From: Pseudomonas marginalis | GTDB taxonomy: Bacteria > Pseudomonadota > Gammaproteobacteria > Pseudomonadales > Pseudomonadaceae | Reading direction: 5' to 3' | DNA: 64,000 nt | Assembly: GCF_001645105.1 (NCBI RefSeq) | Contig: NZ_LKEG01000044.1 | Coordinates: forward strand, 62,001-126,000 | Shown: piece by piece, positions 24,797 to 33,500 of the stretch | How positions within the stretch are numbered: position 1 is the stretch's first letter | How the letters are laid out: each line of letters begins with the position of its first letter | Notes under the pieces: model-generated | Seen by the model: the letters and a program-made list of their open reading frames with translations, nothing else | Databases searched by the model: none | Told to the model about the DNA's origin: nothing | Translations under genes and position numbers: made by a program

Positions 24797-25900
24797 ATGA
24801 AAAGCAAAACCATCCGCCGCTGGTCCTTCATCCACACCTGGACCAGCCTGATCTGCACGGTATTCCTGCTGCTGCTCGCCCTCACCGGCCTGCCGCTGGT
24901 GTTTCACCACGAGATCGACCACCTGCTGGGCAACGAGCCGGAACTGGCGCAGATGCCTGCCGACACGCCGCAGCTCAACCTGGAACAGCTGGTGGCCAAG
25001 GCGCAGGCTCATCGGCCCGGCGAAGCCATGCAGTACCTGGCCTGGGACGAAGATGACAAGAACGGCGTGATCGCGATCATGGCGGCCACCGCAGGCACTG
25101 AGCCCAACTCGTCGCACACCTTCATGCTCGACGCGCGCACCGGCGACGCGCTGGAAACCCCGGCGGCCAACGGCGGCTTCACCTTGTTCCTGCTGCGCCT
25201 GCATGTGGATATGTTCGCCGGCCTGCCGGGCAAGTGGTTGCTGGCGTTCATGGGGGTGCTGTTTGTCGTGGCGATCATTTCGGGCACGGTGCTTTACCTG
25301 CCGTTCATGCGCCGCTTGAAGTTCGCCACCGTGCGCCAGGACAAATCCACCCGTCTGCGCTGGCTCGACCTGCATAACCTGATCGGCGTGGTTACATTGA
25401 CCTGGGCGCTGGTGGTGGGTGTGACCGGCGTGATCAGCGCCTGCGCCGACCTGATCATCGCCGCCTGGCGCCAGGACAGTCTCAGCGCAATGATCGAGCC
25501 CTACAAAAACGCCCCGCCACTGACCCAGCGCGCACCGGCCACCGAGCTGCTGAACATCGCTGCCAAAGCCGCGCCCGGCATGGAGCCGGACTTCATCGCC
25601 TTCCCCGGCACGCGCTTTTCCAGTGAGCACCATTACGCCGTGTTCATGAAGGGCAGCACCCACCTGACCTCGCACCTGCTCACACCAGTGCTGATCGACG
25701 CCAGCACCCTGGCCGTCACCGCCATTGCCGAACGGCCCTGGTACATGGACGCCATGGGCATGTCCCAGCCGCTGCATTTCGGTGACTACGGCGGCATGCC
25801 GATGAAGGTCCTCTGGGCGGTGCTGGATGTGCTGACCATTGTCGTGCTGGGCAGCGGCGTCTACCTGTGGGTTGTCCGGCGCAAGGCGGGCAAGCCATGA
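24797..25900 (+). CDS. PepSY-associated transmembrane protein (PiuB/FoxB-like)
   Basis: This 367-residue inner-membrane protein has four main transmembrane segments (about 12-32, 145-170, 192-218, 333-353) and PepSY-like periplasmic stretches. Its N-terminus, RWSFIHTWTSLICTVFLLLL, is typical of iron-uptake-associated PepSY proteins. Conserved histidines near the membrane (HTW, FHHEIDH, RLHVD, LHNL) could bind haem or metal. Related FoxB-type proteins reduce ferric siderophores in the periplasm. Its position directly behind the receptor, separated only by a stem-loop, suggests it releases iron from the siderophore imported by FiuA; this is inferred. The start ATG 24797 was preferred over an upstream in-frame start. 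Confidence 0.87.
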   Translation: MKSKTIRRWSFIHTWTSLICTVFLLLLALTGLPLVFHHEIDHLLGNEPELAQMPADTPQLNLEQLVAKAQAHRPGEAMQYLAWDEDDKNGVIAIMAATAGTEPNSSHTFMLDARTGDALETPAANGGFTLFLLRLHVDMFAGLPGKWLLAFMGVLFVVAIISGTVLYLPFMRRLKFATVRQDKSTRLRWLDLHNLIGVVTLTWALVVGVTGVISACADLIIAAWRQDSLSAMIEPYKNAPPLTQRAPATELLNIAAKAAPGMEPDFIAFPGTRFSSEHHYAVFMKGSTHLTSHLLTPVLIDASTLAVTAIAERPWYMDAMGMSQPLHFGDYGGMPMKVLWAVLDVLTIVVLGSGVYLWVVRRKAGKP

Positions 25901-26073
25901 AGCCGCGCCAGTCGAACTTCTGGAAGGTGTTTGCCTTCCCGCTGGGGATAGGCCTGCTTACGGCGGCAGGGTTGTTCGCGGCGTTATTGGGGGATGGGCT
26001 GTGGGATTCGCTGAGTTGGCTGGGGCTGGGGGTTCCGGCAGTCATTGCGCTCTGGGGGGTGCTGCACCGTTGA
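25897..26073 (+). CDS. Small inner-membrane protein, 58 residues
   Basis: ATG at 25897 overlaps the PepSY stop (ATGA), so it is coupled to the gene before it. The product has two hydrophobic segments (FPLGIGLLTAAGLFAALL at about 14-31 and SWLGLGVPAVIALWGVL at about 40-56) and little else, so it is probably a two-pass membrane protein. Short proteins in this position are common in Pseudomonas iron-uptake operons and are sometimes labelled iron transporter without evidence. It may stabilise or assist the PepSY protein. Confidence 0.75.
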   Translation: MKPRQSNFWKVFAFPLGIGLLTAAGLFAALLGDGLWDSLSWLGLGVPAVIALWGVLHR

Positions 26074-26205
26074 ATCGGGGCAATCAATAGATCGCTTCTC
26101 AGCAATAATTAGACATTAATAACAACTTATACAAAGCATCTAAATACGCTTAATCTCTGCCCCAGGTCACACATCCTGTGCCGACAGTTTGCGGGGCAAT
26201 ACGTA

Positions 26206-27195
26206 ATGACGCTTCCCATCTATGACCTTGCCGACCTGCGCACTGTGCTGAAGCGCGACGACATGCTGCGCGTGGTGCGCGATGCCTGTATGCAACATGC
26301 CCAAAACAACGTCATCAGTGCCAAGTCCGGCGAGCTGCTGTTCCAGGAACCTCCTGGGGACTGTCATATCAGGCTCGGTTATTTGCGGGGCGGGGAAACC
26401 TTCGTCGTCAAACTGGCCATGGGGTTCTATGAGAACCCGTCCAAGGGATTGGACACCAATAACGGGTTGATGCTGGTCTTCAGCTCACACACCGGCAAGA
26501 TCATCGCCATCCTCAACGATGAAGGCTGGCTGACCAGTTGGCGGACAGCCGCCGCCGGGGCATTGGCGGCGAAGGCCGGCGCTCCGCCACAGGTCACCGC
26601 GCTGGGTATTCTCGGCACCGGGCATCAGGCCGAACACCAGGCACACTGGGCCGCACACCTCCTGGGGACCGACCGGGTCTTTATCTGGGGGCGGGACCCG
26701 GCCAAAGCCGCCCGGCTGGCAGAGAAACTGGGGCATCACGGTTTGTCGGTTCACGCGCTGGCCACGGTTGAGGAGGTGTTCGAGCACTGCAATGTCGTCA
26801 TCACCTGCACGCCGTCAACCCAGGCAATTGTTCCGGTGTCCGCCGTAAAACCTGGCACCCATATCGTCGCCCTGGGCGCGGACAGCCAGGGCAAACAGGA
26901 ACTTGACCCGCACATTCTGGCGATGGCCCAGGTCATCATGACCGACGACCACCGCCAATGCGCCGAGCGCGGTGAACTGGGGCATGCCCTTCGCGCCGGG
27001 CTGGTCACCAACACTGCCGACATCTCCCTGGGGCACGTGTTGGCAGGCAGCCTCCAAGGGCGCATCAACGCTGACGACGTGACCGTCGCTGACCTGACCG
27101 GCCTCGCAGCCCAGGACATTGCCATCGCCACCCTGGCGGTCGGGTTGGTCCGGGCCGTGGCGCCTGGCGATGCGGACAACGTCACGCCCGCCTAG
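26206..27195 (+). CDS. Ornithine cyclodeaminase / mu-crystallin family protein
   Basis: This 329-residue enzyme has the family's substrate domain and a Rossmann domain with GILGTGHQAEHQAHW (about 138-152) for NAD(P). Conserved segments include HIRLGYLRGGETFVVKLAMG (about 54-73, with the catalytic-region lysine), DEGWLTSWRTAAAGALAA (about 105-122) and LGADSQGKQELD (about 224-235). Family members deaminate ornithine to proline or reduce ketimines and 2-oxo amino acids (for example DauB, which makes arginine from 2-ketoarginine). The specific substrate cannot be told. It heads a cluster with an ABC importer and a YheO/DauR-like regulator. An AT-rich 130-base leader precedes it. Confidence 0.85.
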   Translation: MTLPIYDLADLRTVLKRDDMLRVVRDACMQHAQNNVISAKSGELLFQEPPGDCHIRLGYLRGGETFVVKLAMGFYENPSKGLDTNNGLMLVFSSHTGKIIAILNDEGWLTSWRTAAAGALAAKAGAPPQVTALGILGTGHQAEHQAHWAAHLLGTDRVFIWGRDPAKAARLAEKLGHHGLSVHALATVEEVFEHCNVVITCTPSTQAIVPVSAVKPGTHIVALGADSQGKQELDPHILAMAQVIMTDDHRQCAERGELGHALRAGLVTNTADISLGHVLAGSLQGRINADDVTVADLTGLAAQDIAIATLAVGLVRAVAPGDADNVTPA

Positions 27196-27244
27196 GTACC
27201 GAATCAACACCTGAATAAACAATAACAATAAGGTAGGTATTCAA

Positions 27245-28006
27245 ATGAAAAAGCCGCTTAGTACGATTTCCATAGCATCCCTCTGGCTACTCTGCACCGT
27301 CGCGGGTGCGGCACACGCTGAAACACTGCGCATTGCCAGCGAAGGGGCTTATCCACCGTTCAATTACGTGGATTCCACCAACACACTGCACGGCTTCGAT
27401 ATCGACATTGCCAACGCCCTGTGTGAGCGAATGAAGGTCACCTGCACCTTTGTCACTCAGGACTGGGAGGGCATGATTCCCGCGCTGCTGGCGAAAAAAT
27501 ACGATGCCATAGTGGCCTCGATGAATGTCACCGAAGAGCGCAAAAAGAAAATCGCCTTCACTAACCGCTATTACCGCACACCGTTGTCGGTCGCCGTGGC
27601 CAACGACTCAGGCATCCGCGATGCCCAGACCGACTTTAAAGGCCTGACGGTGGGCGCCCAGTCTTATTCGACACAAGCCATCTACGCCGAAGAACACTAT
27701 GGCGCGGCCGGCGCCACGGTGAAGCTCTACCCCTCCCAGGACGAAGCCGCCAGCGACCTGGCGGCCGGGCGCCTGGACGGTGTCATCGCCGACAAATACC
27801 CACTGCTGGCATGGGTAGAAAGTGCCGGCAAAGACTGCTGCAAGATCCTCGGGGACATTGACGGCACCAACACCGATGCGGCCATTGCGGTACGCCAGGA
27901 AGACGTCGCGTTGCGCGAGCGGCTGAACCGGGCGCTGGACGAAATCGTCGCCGATGGCACTTACAAAAAGATCGCCAGCCGCTACTTCGCCTTCGATATC
28001 TATTGA
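27245..28006 (+). CDS. Periplasmic binding protein of a polar/basic amino-acid ABC importer
   Basis: This 253-residue protein has a cleavable signal peptide (about 1-27, ending AHA before ETLRIA). The family 3 solute-binding fold shows EGAYPPFNYVDSTNTLHGFD at about 36-55, DIDIANALCERMKVTC, and NVTEERKKKIAFTNRYY, as in lysine/arginine/ornithine and histidine binders. A stem-loop follows the stop and may protect this mRNA segment, giving the usual excess of binding protein over membrane parts. It lies 49 bases after the cyclodeaminase gene. Confidence 0.92.
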   Translation: MKKPLSTISIASLWLLCTVAGAAHAETLRIASEGAYPPFNYVDSTNTLHGFDIDIANALCERMKVTCTFVTQDWEGMIPALLAKKYDAIVASMNVTEERKKKIAFTNRYYRTPLSVAVANDSGIRDAQTDFKGLTVGAQSYSTQAIYAEEHYGAAGATVKLYPSQDEAASDLAAGRLDGVIADKYPLLAWVESAGKDCCKILGDIDGTNTDAAIAVRQEDVALRERLNRALDEIVADGTYKKIASRYFAFDIY

Positions 28007-28015
28007 CCTTCGGGG

Positions 28016-28033
28016 CCCGGGCACTGGCCCGGG
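28016..28033 (+). terminator. Intra-operon stem-loop after the binding-protein gene
   Basis: CCCGGGC, loop ACTG, GCCCGGG: a 7-bp all-GC stem with no T-run, ten bases after the stop. Without T residues it is more likely an mRNA-stabilising or partial attenuating hairpin than a full terminator. Confidence 0.6.
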
Positions 28034-28115
28034 ACGCTCCTCCGGCACTGCGGCGCCGTGCTGATCTTGAGCACCGCGCGCCCGTGCAGGTCAAATTTCG
28101 CGAGAGGGTTCTGGC

Positions 28116-28835
28116 ATGCTCGAACAACTGTCATTGTTATCTTTTGCCAGCGATGGCTGGGGCTCGGCGCTGCTCGCAGGTGCGTTGGTCACGATCGCCC
28201 TGGCCCTTGCCTGCGTGCCGCTCGGTTTGCCGCTGGGCGTGGCAGTGGCGCTGGCGGCGCGGTCCAGATGGCGCTGGCTACGGACTGGTGCCACGGCATT
28301 TTCCACGGTATTCCGTGGACTGCCCGAACTACTGACCCTGCTGATCATTTATTACGGCTGCCAGATCGCCGCACAAAAGCTATTTGCCGCCATGGGTTAC
28401 CAGGGCGAGGTAGCCATCAACACCTTCGTCGCGGCCATGATTGCCTTCAGCCTGGTGTTTGCCGCGTTTTCCAGCGAGATCTGGTTAAGCGCCCTCAAGA
28501 CACTGCCCAAGGGTCAGCTGGAGGCGGCCGCCATGCTGGGCTTGTCCAAGGGCACGACCTTTCGCAGGGTGGTCCTGCCACAACTGACACGCATCGCCTT
28601 GCCCGGCCTGTCGAACAACTGGTTGTCACTGCTCAAGGACACCTCGCTGGTTTCGACTATCTCCCTGGTCGACCTGATGCGCCAGACCAGCCTGGCAGTC
28701 AGCGTGACCAAAGAACCCATGCTGTTCTACACCGTGGCCTGCTTGGGCTATCTGTTTTTCTCGGCGTTGTCCGGCCGCGTGTTCCATGTGCTCGAACGCT
28801 GTTTCAGCCGCCACCAACAGAGTGCCAAGCCATGA
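28116..28835 (+). CDS. Amino-acid ABC importer permease 1 (HisQ/ArtQ-type)
   Basis: This 239-residue inner-membrane permease has about five transmembrane segments and the polar amino-acid permease signature: FRGLPELLTLLIIYYG (about 68-83) and the ATP-binding-protein contact loop EAAAMLGLSKGTTFRRVVLPQ (about 137-157). The next permease starts inside its stop codon (ATGA overlap). Confidence 0.92.
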   Translation: MLEQLSLLSFASDGWGSALLAGALVTIALALACVPLGLPLGVAVALAARSRWRWLRTGATAFSTVFRGLPELLTLLIIYYGCQIAAQKLFAAMGYQGEVAINTFVAAMIAFSLVFAAFSSEIWLSALKTLPKGQLEAAAMLGLSKGTTFRRVVLPQLTRIALPGLSNNWLSLLKDTSLVSTISLVDLMRQTSLAVSVTKEPMLFYTVACLGYLFFSALSGRVFHVLERCFSRHQQSAKP

Positions 28836-29542
28836 ACAGCGAGAACCTGTGGAGCACGCTGCTCAACGTGGCGTTGCTTGAACGTTACGCCCCACGCTTT
28901 ATCGACGGCTTGCTGGTAACCGGCAAACTGGTGGCGATTTCTTTCAGCCTCGGGGCATTACTAGGTCTATTGATTGCCTTGGGCCGCTTGTCGACCTATC
29001 GCTGGGTGCGCGGCTTCACTGGCGTCTATGTGTACTTCTTTCGCGGTTCGCCGCTGCTGGTCCAACTGTTCATGCTGTATTACGGCCTGGGGTCTTTCAA
29101 AGGCTTCTGGCAAGAGTTCGGTCTCTGGTGGTTCTTCCGGGATGCCTGGCTCTGCACCCTGCTGGCCTTCACCCTGAACACGGCGGCCTATCAAGCCGAG
29201 ATCATGCGCGGTGCCCTGACCGCCATCGCACCGGGCCAGCGCGAAGCCTCGCAAACCCTGGGCCTGTCTCGCTGGACCACCTTGAGAAAAGTCATCCTGC
29301 CGCAATCGCTGCTGGTCGCCATCGGGCCGCTGGGTAACGAACTGGTCCTGATGATCAAGGCCAGTTCCATCGCCTCGCTGGTCACTATTTATGACCTGAT
29401 GGGCGTTACCAAACTGGCCTTCTCACGCACCTTCGATTTCCAGATCTACCTCTGGGCGGCGGTGCTGTACCTGGTCATCGTCGAAGTCGTCAGACGCGCG
29501 CTCAAACGACTGGAACGGTCACTGAGCAAGCACATCGGGTAA
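28832..29542 (+). CDS. Amino-acid ABC importer permease 2 (HisM/ArtM-type)
   Basis: This 236-residue partner permease has VYFFRGSPLLVQLFMLYYG (about 68-86) and the contact loop EASQTLGLSRWTTLRKVILP (about 137-156). The start ATG 28832 overlaps the previous stop. A much longer in-frame extension upstream is only the antisense-free reading of the first permease in another frame and is not used. With the first permease it should form the heterodimeric membrane channel. Confidence 0.92.
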   Translation: MNSENLWSTLLNVALLERYAPRFIDGLLVTGKLVAISFSLGALLGLLIALGRLSTYRWVRGFTGVYVYFFRGSPLLVQLFMLYYGLGSFKGFWQEFGLWWFFRDAWLCTLLAFTLNTAAYQAEIMRGALTAIAPGQREASQTLGLSRWTTLRKVILPQSLLVAIGPLGNELVLMIKASSIASLVTIYDLMGVTKLAFSRTFDFQIYLWAAVLYLVIVEVVRRALKRLERSLSKHIG

Positions 29543-29581
29543 TCCGGTCTCCCCCACACACTGCGGTCCAGAGGGCTAGTC

Positions 29582-30370
29582 ATGAATTCGTACATCACCG
29601 CACCAGACGGTCGTTCCCTTTCTGCCCCGCCCACGCGAAAGTCCGTGGTGCACATCAGTGGATTGAACAAATGGTATGGCAACTTCCAGGTCCTTCACGC
29701 CATCGACCTTAACGTCAGCCAAGGTGAGCGCATCGTTCTGTGCGGCCCTTCCGGTTCGGGAAAGTCGACCTTGATTCGCTGCATCAGCCGCCTTGAAATT
29801 GCCGAGAGCGGGGTCATCCGAGCGCTGGATACCGACCTCGGGAAACCTTCGCCGGCCAGGCATAAAGCGTTGCGCGAGATTGGCATGGTGTTCCAGAACT
29901 TCAACCTGTTCCCCCACATGACGGTCCTGCAAAACTGCACCCTGGCCCCGATATCGGTACGCGGCCTGTCACGCAGGCGCGCCGAAGAACACGCACGGCA
30001 TTATCTGAGCAAGGTCGGTATCGACAGCCAGGCGAACAAGTACCCCAGCCAACTTTCAGGCGGCCAGCAACAGCGGGTGGCGATCGCCAGGGCACTGTGC
30101 ATGGAGCCGAAAATCATGCTGTTCGACGAACCCACCTCGGCACTCGACCCGGAAATGGTCAACGAAGTGCTGGACGTCATCGTCAAATTGGCCGACACCG
30201 GCATGACCATGCTGTGCGTCACCCACGAAATGGGCTTCGCTCGCCAGGTCGCCGAACGGGTGCTGTTCCTCGACGCGGGACGTATTGTGGAAGACCTGCC
30301 GCCAGAGCAGTTTTTTACCGAGCCCAAGAGCGACCGGGCTCAAGCCTTCCTGGCGCAGATCCACCGCTGA
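29582..30370 (+). CDS. Amino-acid ABC importer ATP-binding protein (HisP/GlnQ-type)
   Basis: The 262-residue ATPase has Walker A GPSGSGKST (about 58-66), the Q-loop in MVFQNFNLFPH, signature LSGGQQQR (about 157-164), Walker B IMLFDEPTSALD (about 177-188) and the switch histidine in CVTHEMGFA. It is cytoplasmic and energises import through the two permeases encoded just upstream. An N-terminal extension of about 20 residues precedes the core. Confidence 0.94.
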   Translation: MNSYITAPDGRSLSAPPTRKSVVHISGLNKWYGNFQVLHAIDLNVSQGERIVLCGPSGSGKSTLIRCISRLEIAESGVIRALDTDLGKPSPARHKALREIGMVFQNFNLFPHMTVLQNCTLAPISVRGLSRRRAEEHARHYLSKVGIDSQANKYPSQLSGGQQQRVAIARALCMEPKIMLFDEPTSALDPEMVNEVLDVIVKLADTGMTMLCVTHEMGFARQVAERVLFLDAGRIVEDLPPEQFFTEPKSDRAQAFLAQIHR

Positions 30371-30462
30371 GCGCGCAGGTATCGCCAAGACCGGACAACC
30401 TGTCAAAGGCAGGGTCGACTCCGTACAATCAGTCCCTTCACATTCAAGTGCTTTATTTCCCC

Positions 30463-31080
30463 ATGGCCAATATCGCGTTCATGAATGCAGCGGCAGACGG
30501 CATCGCTGCCTTGCTTTTTCCCGACCTGGAAGCGGTGGTTCACGATATCCGCAGCGGATTGATCGTGCACATCGCGAATGGTTTCTCCAAGCGCAAAGTC
30601 GGGGATGCCTCGCTGATTTGCAATCTGCCGGAGCTGGACCAGGGGCTGGATGTCATCGGTCCGTATGAAAAGGCTGGCCCCAATAACCGCACGCTGCGCT
30701 CAATCTCTATCGCGGCCCGCTCCGAAGAGGGCGACATCGTCGCCCTGCTGTGTCTGAACTTCGATATGACGGCGTTATCTCAGGTGCAAAAGCTACTCAG
30801 CGGCTTCGCCGTGGGCCTGCAACCTCAAGCGCGACCCGCGCCGTTGTTCAGCGCGGATTGGCGGGAAAAGCTCAACGACATCGTCGAGGCCATATCCGTC
30901 GAACACTGCGTGCGGCGAAGTGACTTTGGTCGCACCGAGATCATGTACGCCCTGGCCCAAGCCAGAGCCAGTGGCCTGCTGGACATTCGCAACTTCGTCG
31001 ATTATTTCGGCGAGTACTTCGATATTTCCCGGGCCACGGTTTACAACTACTTGAGAGCAATCCCGCCAGAAAAAAACTAA
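30463..31080 (+). CDS. YheO/DauR-like PAS-HTH transcription regulator
   Basis: This 205-residue protein has an N-terminal YheO-like PAS domain (about 10-120; LFPDLEAVVHDIRSGLIVHIANGFS and SISIAARSEEGDIVALLCLNFD) and a C-terminal helix-turn-helix (about 165-200; VDYFGEYFDISRATVYNYLR). The family includes DauR, which in P. aeruginosa controls D-arginine catabolism together with a cyclodeaminase-family enzyme. The last gene of this cluster, 92 bases after the ATPase, is thus a plausible local regulator sensing the imported amino acid. The start ATG 30463 was chosen because the PAS domain begins there; the longer frame lies inside the ATPase gene. Confidence 0.85.
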   Translation: MANIAFMNAAADGIAALLFPDLEAVVHDIRSGLIVHIANGFSKRKVGDASLICNLPELDQGLDVIGPYEKAGPNNRTLRSISIAARSEEGDIVALLCLNFDMTALSQVQKLLSGFAVGLQPQARPAPLFSADWREKLNDIVEAISVEHCVRRSDFGRTEIMYALAQARASGLLDIRNFVDYFGEYFDISRATVYNYLRAIPPEKN

Positions 31081-31194
31081 CCACCGGCCTCATTGGGCAC
31101 TGATTAAACTGGGTGCCCTGGCGTGCTCCGCCGATAAACCCGGCGCGGCTGAGGACGCCGTCGGTTACCCCACTGCTCTTTCCGAGGAATGCCC

Positions 31195-31824
31195 ATGTCC
31201 ACTCCCAGCATGACCTTGTTCCACAACCCCGCTTCGCCGTTTGTGCGCAAAGTCCGCGTGCTGTTGATCGAAACCGGCCAGCAGGACCGCGTCGCCCTTC
31301 ACGGCTGCATGCCGACCCCGGTCAACCCGGATGCGCAGCTGGTACAAGACAACCCCGTGGGCAAGATCCCAGCGCTGTGCCTGGCCGACGGCACGGTGCT
31401 GCACGACAGCCGGGTGATCCTCGATTACTTCGACCACCAGCACGTCGGCAACCCGCTGATCCCTCGTGACGGCTCGGCCCGCTGGCGCCGCCTGACCCTG
31501 GCCTCGATGGCCGATGGCATCATGGATGCCGCCGTGCTGGTGCGTTACGAAAGCGCCCTGCGCCCGGTGGAGAAGCATTGGGCCCCGTGGCTCGACGAGC
31601 AGCGCAACAAGATCCGTCGCACCCTGGCCGAGTTAGAGGCTGATGCGATTGCCGAACTGACCAGCCACTTCGACATCGCCGCCATCAGCGTGGCCTGCGC
31701 CTTGGGTTACCTCGATTTCCGTCACCCTGATATGCAATGGCGGTCGGATACCCCGCAGCTTGCCGCGTGGTACGCCGAGGTCAGCCAGCGGCCGTCGATG
31801 TTGGAGACGCAACCGCCCGTGTGA
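31195..31824 (+). CDS. Glutathione S-transferase family protein
   Basis: The 209-residue protein has an N-terminal thioredoxin-like domain (SPFVRKVRVLLIETGQ at about 11-26, NPVGKIPAL with the cis-proline at about 52-60, DSRVILDYFD at about 70-79) and an all-helical C-terminal domain with FDIAAISVACALGYLDFR. The start at 31195 has GAGGA seven bases upstream; the ATG at 31189 is too close to that site. It has no neighbour that tells its substrate. Confidence 0.88.
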   Translation: MSTPSMTLFHNPASPFVRKVRVLLIETGQQDRVALHGCMPTPVNPDAQLVQDNPVGKIPALCLADGTVLHDSRVILDYFDHQHVGNPLIPRDGSARWRRLTLASMADGIMDAAVLVRYESALRPVEKHWAPWLDEQRNKIRRTLAELEADAIAELTSHFDIAAISVACALGYLDFRHPDMQWRSDTPQLAAWYAEVSQRPSMLETQPPV

Positions 31825-31859
31825 CCTCAAGCCCCCCACGCCGGGCCGACAGCCTTTCT

Positions 31860-31992
31860 GTAGTGAGCGGGCTTGCCCCGCGCTGGGCTGCGCAGCAGCC
31901 CTAATCAAGCAGCCAAGGGTGTATCAGGCACTCCTCAGCGGCTGGTTTTGGGGCTGCTGCGCAGCCCAGCGCGGGGCTAGCCCGCTCACTAC
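31860..31992. repeat. REPIN, family B, between the GST and creD genes
   Basis: The same 130-bp inverted unit as at 20421. The left arm begins GTAGTGAGCGGGCTTGCC with an inner GGGCTGCGCAGCAGCCC hairpin; the right arm is its inverse ending in GCTCACTAC. It sits between two convergent genes. Confidence 0.9.
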
Positions 31993-32075
31993 ACGGGGTC
32001 CGCGTAGATCAGGAAATAGCTGATTTATCCTGGCCACCAACTGCGCCTTCATCTGCTGATCCTCCCGCAATCCGA

Positions 32076-33449
32076 TCATTGCACTGCCTCCAGATCAAAC
32101 TCCAATGGAGCGGCCACCTTGCGCTTGCCCACGCCATACCAGTCCAGTTTGCGCGTCAGCACCATCACCGTGCCCAGCAGGCCGAACAGCAGCAGCGAGC
32201 CCATCAGCAAGGCATAATCCTCGGCACTCAGCAGCCCGTACAGCAAGCCATACAACGCCGCCAGCCCGGCCGAAAAGCCCAGGCCATGGGTCACACTGCG
32301 CAGTACGTGGCACACGTAGAAGCCAATCAACACCACACAGGCGCTCGCCGAGATCAGGTAGGCCAGAGCGAAGCCTATGTGCTCGGACAACGACAACAGC
32401 AGCAGGTAGAAAAACGCCAGCGCAACACCCACCAAGGCGTACTGGACCGGGTGCACCGCCAGGCTTTTGAGCACTTCGAACAGGAAGAAACCGGCAAACG
32501 TCAATGCGATGAACAGCAGCGCGTATTTGATCGCGCGGTCGCTCTTGAGGTACTGATCCACCGGGTCGATGAAGTTCACGCCGAAGCTGCGGTTGTTGAA
32601 GTCCTCACAGCCTTGCTTGTCCAGGCAGGTTTGCAGGGCTTGCTCGAGGTTGGTGGAGAAGAATGAGGTCTGCCAGTTGGCGGTAAAGCCTTTGTCGGTC
32701 ACCTCGCGTTGTGCCGGCAGAAAATTGCCGATGAAGCTGGGGTGCGGCCAGTTCGAGGCGAGTGACACCTGGCTGGTCTTACCCACCGGCACCACTTGCA
32801 GTTGTTCGGTGCCTTGCAGGCGCAGGTCAAAGGCAAAGTCCACCACATAGGGCTTTTTGCTGTCCTGCTCCGGCAGCGCCACGTGCACGCCCTCACCCAG
32901 CCAATCCACCTGGGAGCCCGGTTCGAACTCCAGGCGCTGGCTGCCCAGTTCCAGCTTCAGCGCGTTTTCGATGCCACGAATATCGCTGATACCCACCGCC
33001 AGAAACGCCGGGTCAAAGCGGTAATCGGCAAAATCTTCGGTGATGCCCAACTGCGCAGGCAACTCGAAACGCCCGCTGATGCGGTTGTCGGCATGGAACA
33101 GCCGCGCCTGGTAGATGCCCCGTGCACGCAGCTCGGTTTGCACTTTACCGTCAAGCTCAAAACGGTCCGGCAGGAAATACAGACGACCGCGCTCTTCACG
33201 GGTGACTTCGTAGCGTTTGTTGAGTTTTTCATTGAGCTTCCACTCGCGCACGGTCTTGCGATACGGCACCACCATCACTGGGCCGGTGAGGCGCTGGGCG
33301 TAGCTGGAGCTGCGGGCAATGTCCATCAGGACGCCATCGCGCAGTTGCTGGCGGTCACTGATGATGCCGTTGATCATCAGCAATGGAATCAGCAACAGCA
33401 GGATCAGCAGCGCAATCGCGCCAAGTTTGAAAAGCAGGCTGCGGTTCAT
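32076..33449 (-). CDS. creD: CreD-type inner-membrane protein
   Basis: CreD (457 residues) has one N-terminal membrane anchor (about 7-29), a large periplasmic domain, and a C-terminal group of about five transmembrane segments (about 300-435). The gene is the main CreB-activated target in E. coli and Pseudomonas and contributes to envelope integrity and to beta-lactam response after PBP4 inhibition; its biochemical role is unknown. It follows creC by 51 bases that contain a small hairpin. A clear cre-tag (TTCAC-N6-TTCAC) was not found just upstream. Confidence 0.93.
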   Translation of the reverse strand: MNRSLLFKLGAIALLILLLLIPLLMINGIISDRQQLRDGVLMDIARSSSYAQRLTGPVMVVPYRKTVREWKLNEKLNKRYEVTREERGRLYFLPDRFELDGKVQTELRARGIYQARLFHADNRISGRFELPAQLGITEDFADYRFDPAFLAVGISDIRGIENALKLELGSQRLEFEPGSQVDWLGEGVHVALPEQDSKKPYVVDFAFDLRLQGTEQLQVVPVGKTSQVSLASNWPHPSFIGNFLPAQREVTDKGFTANWQTSFFSTNLEQALQTCLDKQGCEDFNNRSFGVNFIDPVDQYLKSDRAIKYALLFIALTFAGFFLFEVLKSLAVHPVQYALVGVALAFFYLLLLSLSEHIGFALAYLISASACVVLIGFYVCHVLRSVTHGLGFSAGLAALYGLLYGLLSAEDYALLMGSLLLFGLLGTVMVLTRKLDWYGVGKRKVAAPLEFDLEAVQ

Positions 33450-33453
33450 GGGT

Positions 33454-33477
33454 CTCTCCCTGTTTTGATGGGGAGAG
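33454..33477 (-). other. Hairpin between creC and creD
   Basis: CTCTCCC (33454-33460) pairs with GGGAGAG (33471-33477) across a ten-base loop, directly upstream of the creD start. It overlaps the likely creD ribosome-binding region and could modulate creD translation; this is inferred. Confidence 0.4.
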
Positions 33478-33500
33478 TCTGGGCAGCCTGTGTGGGGGAT

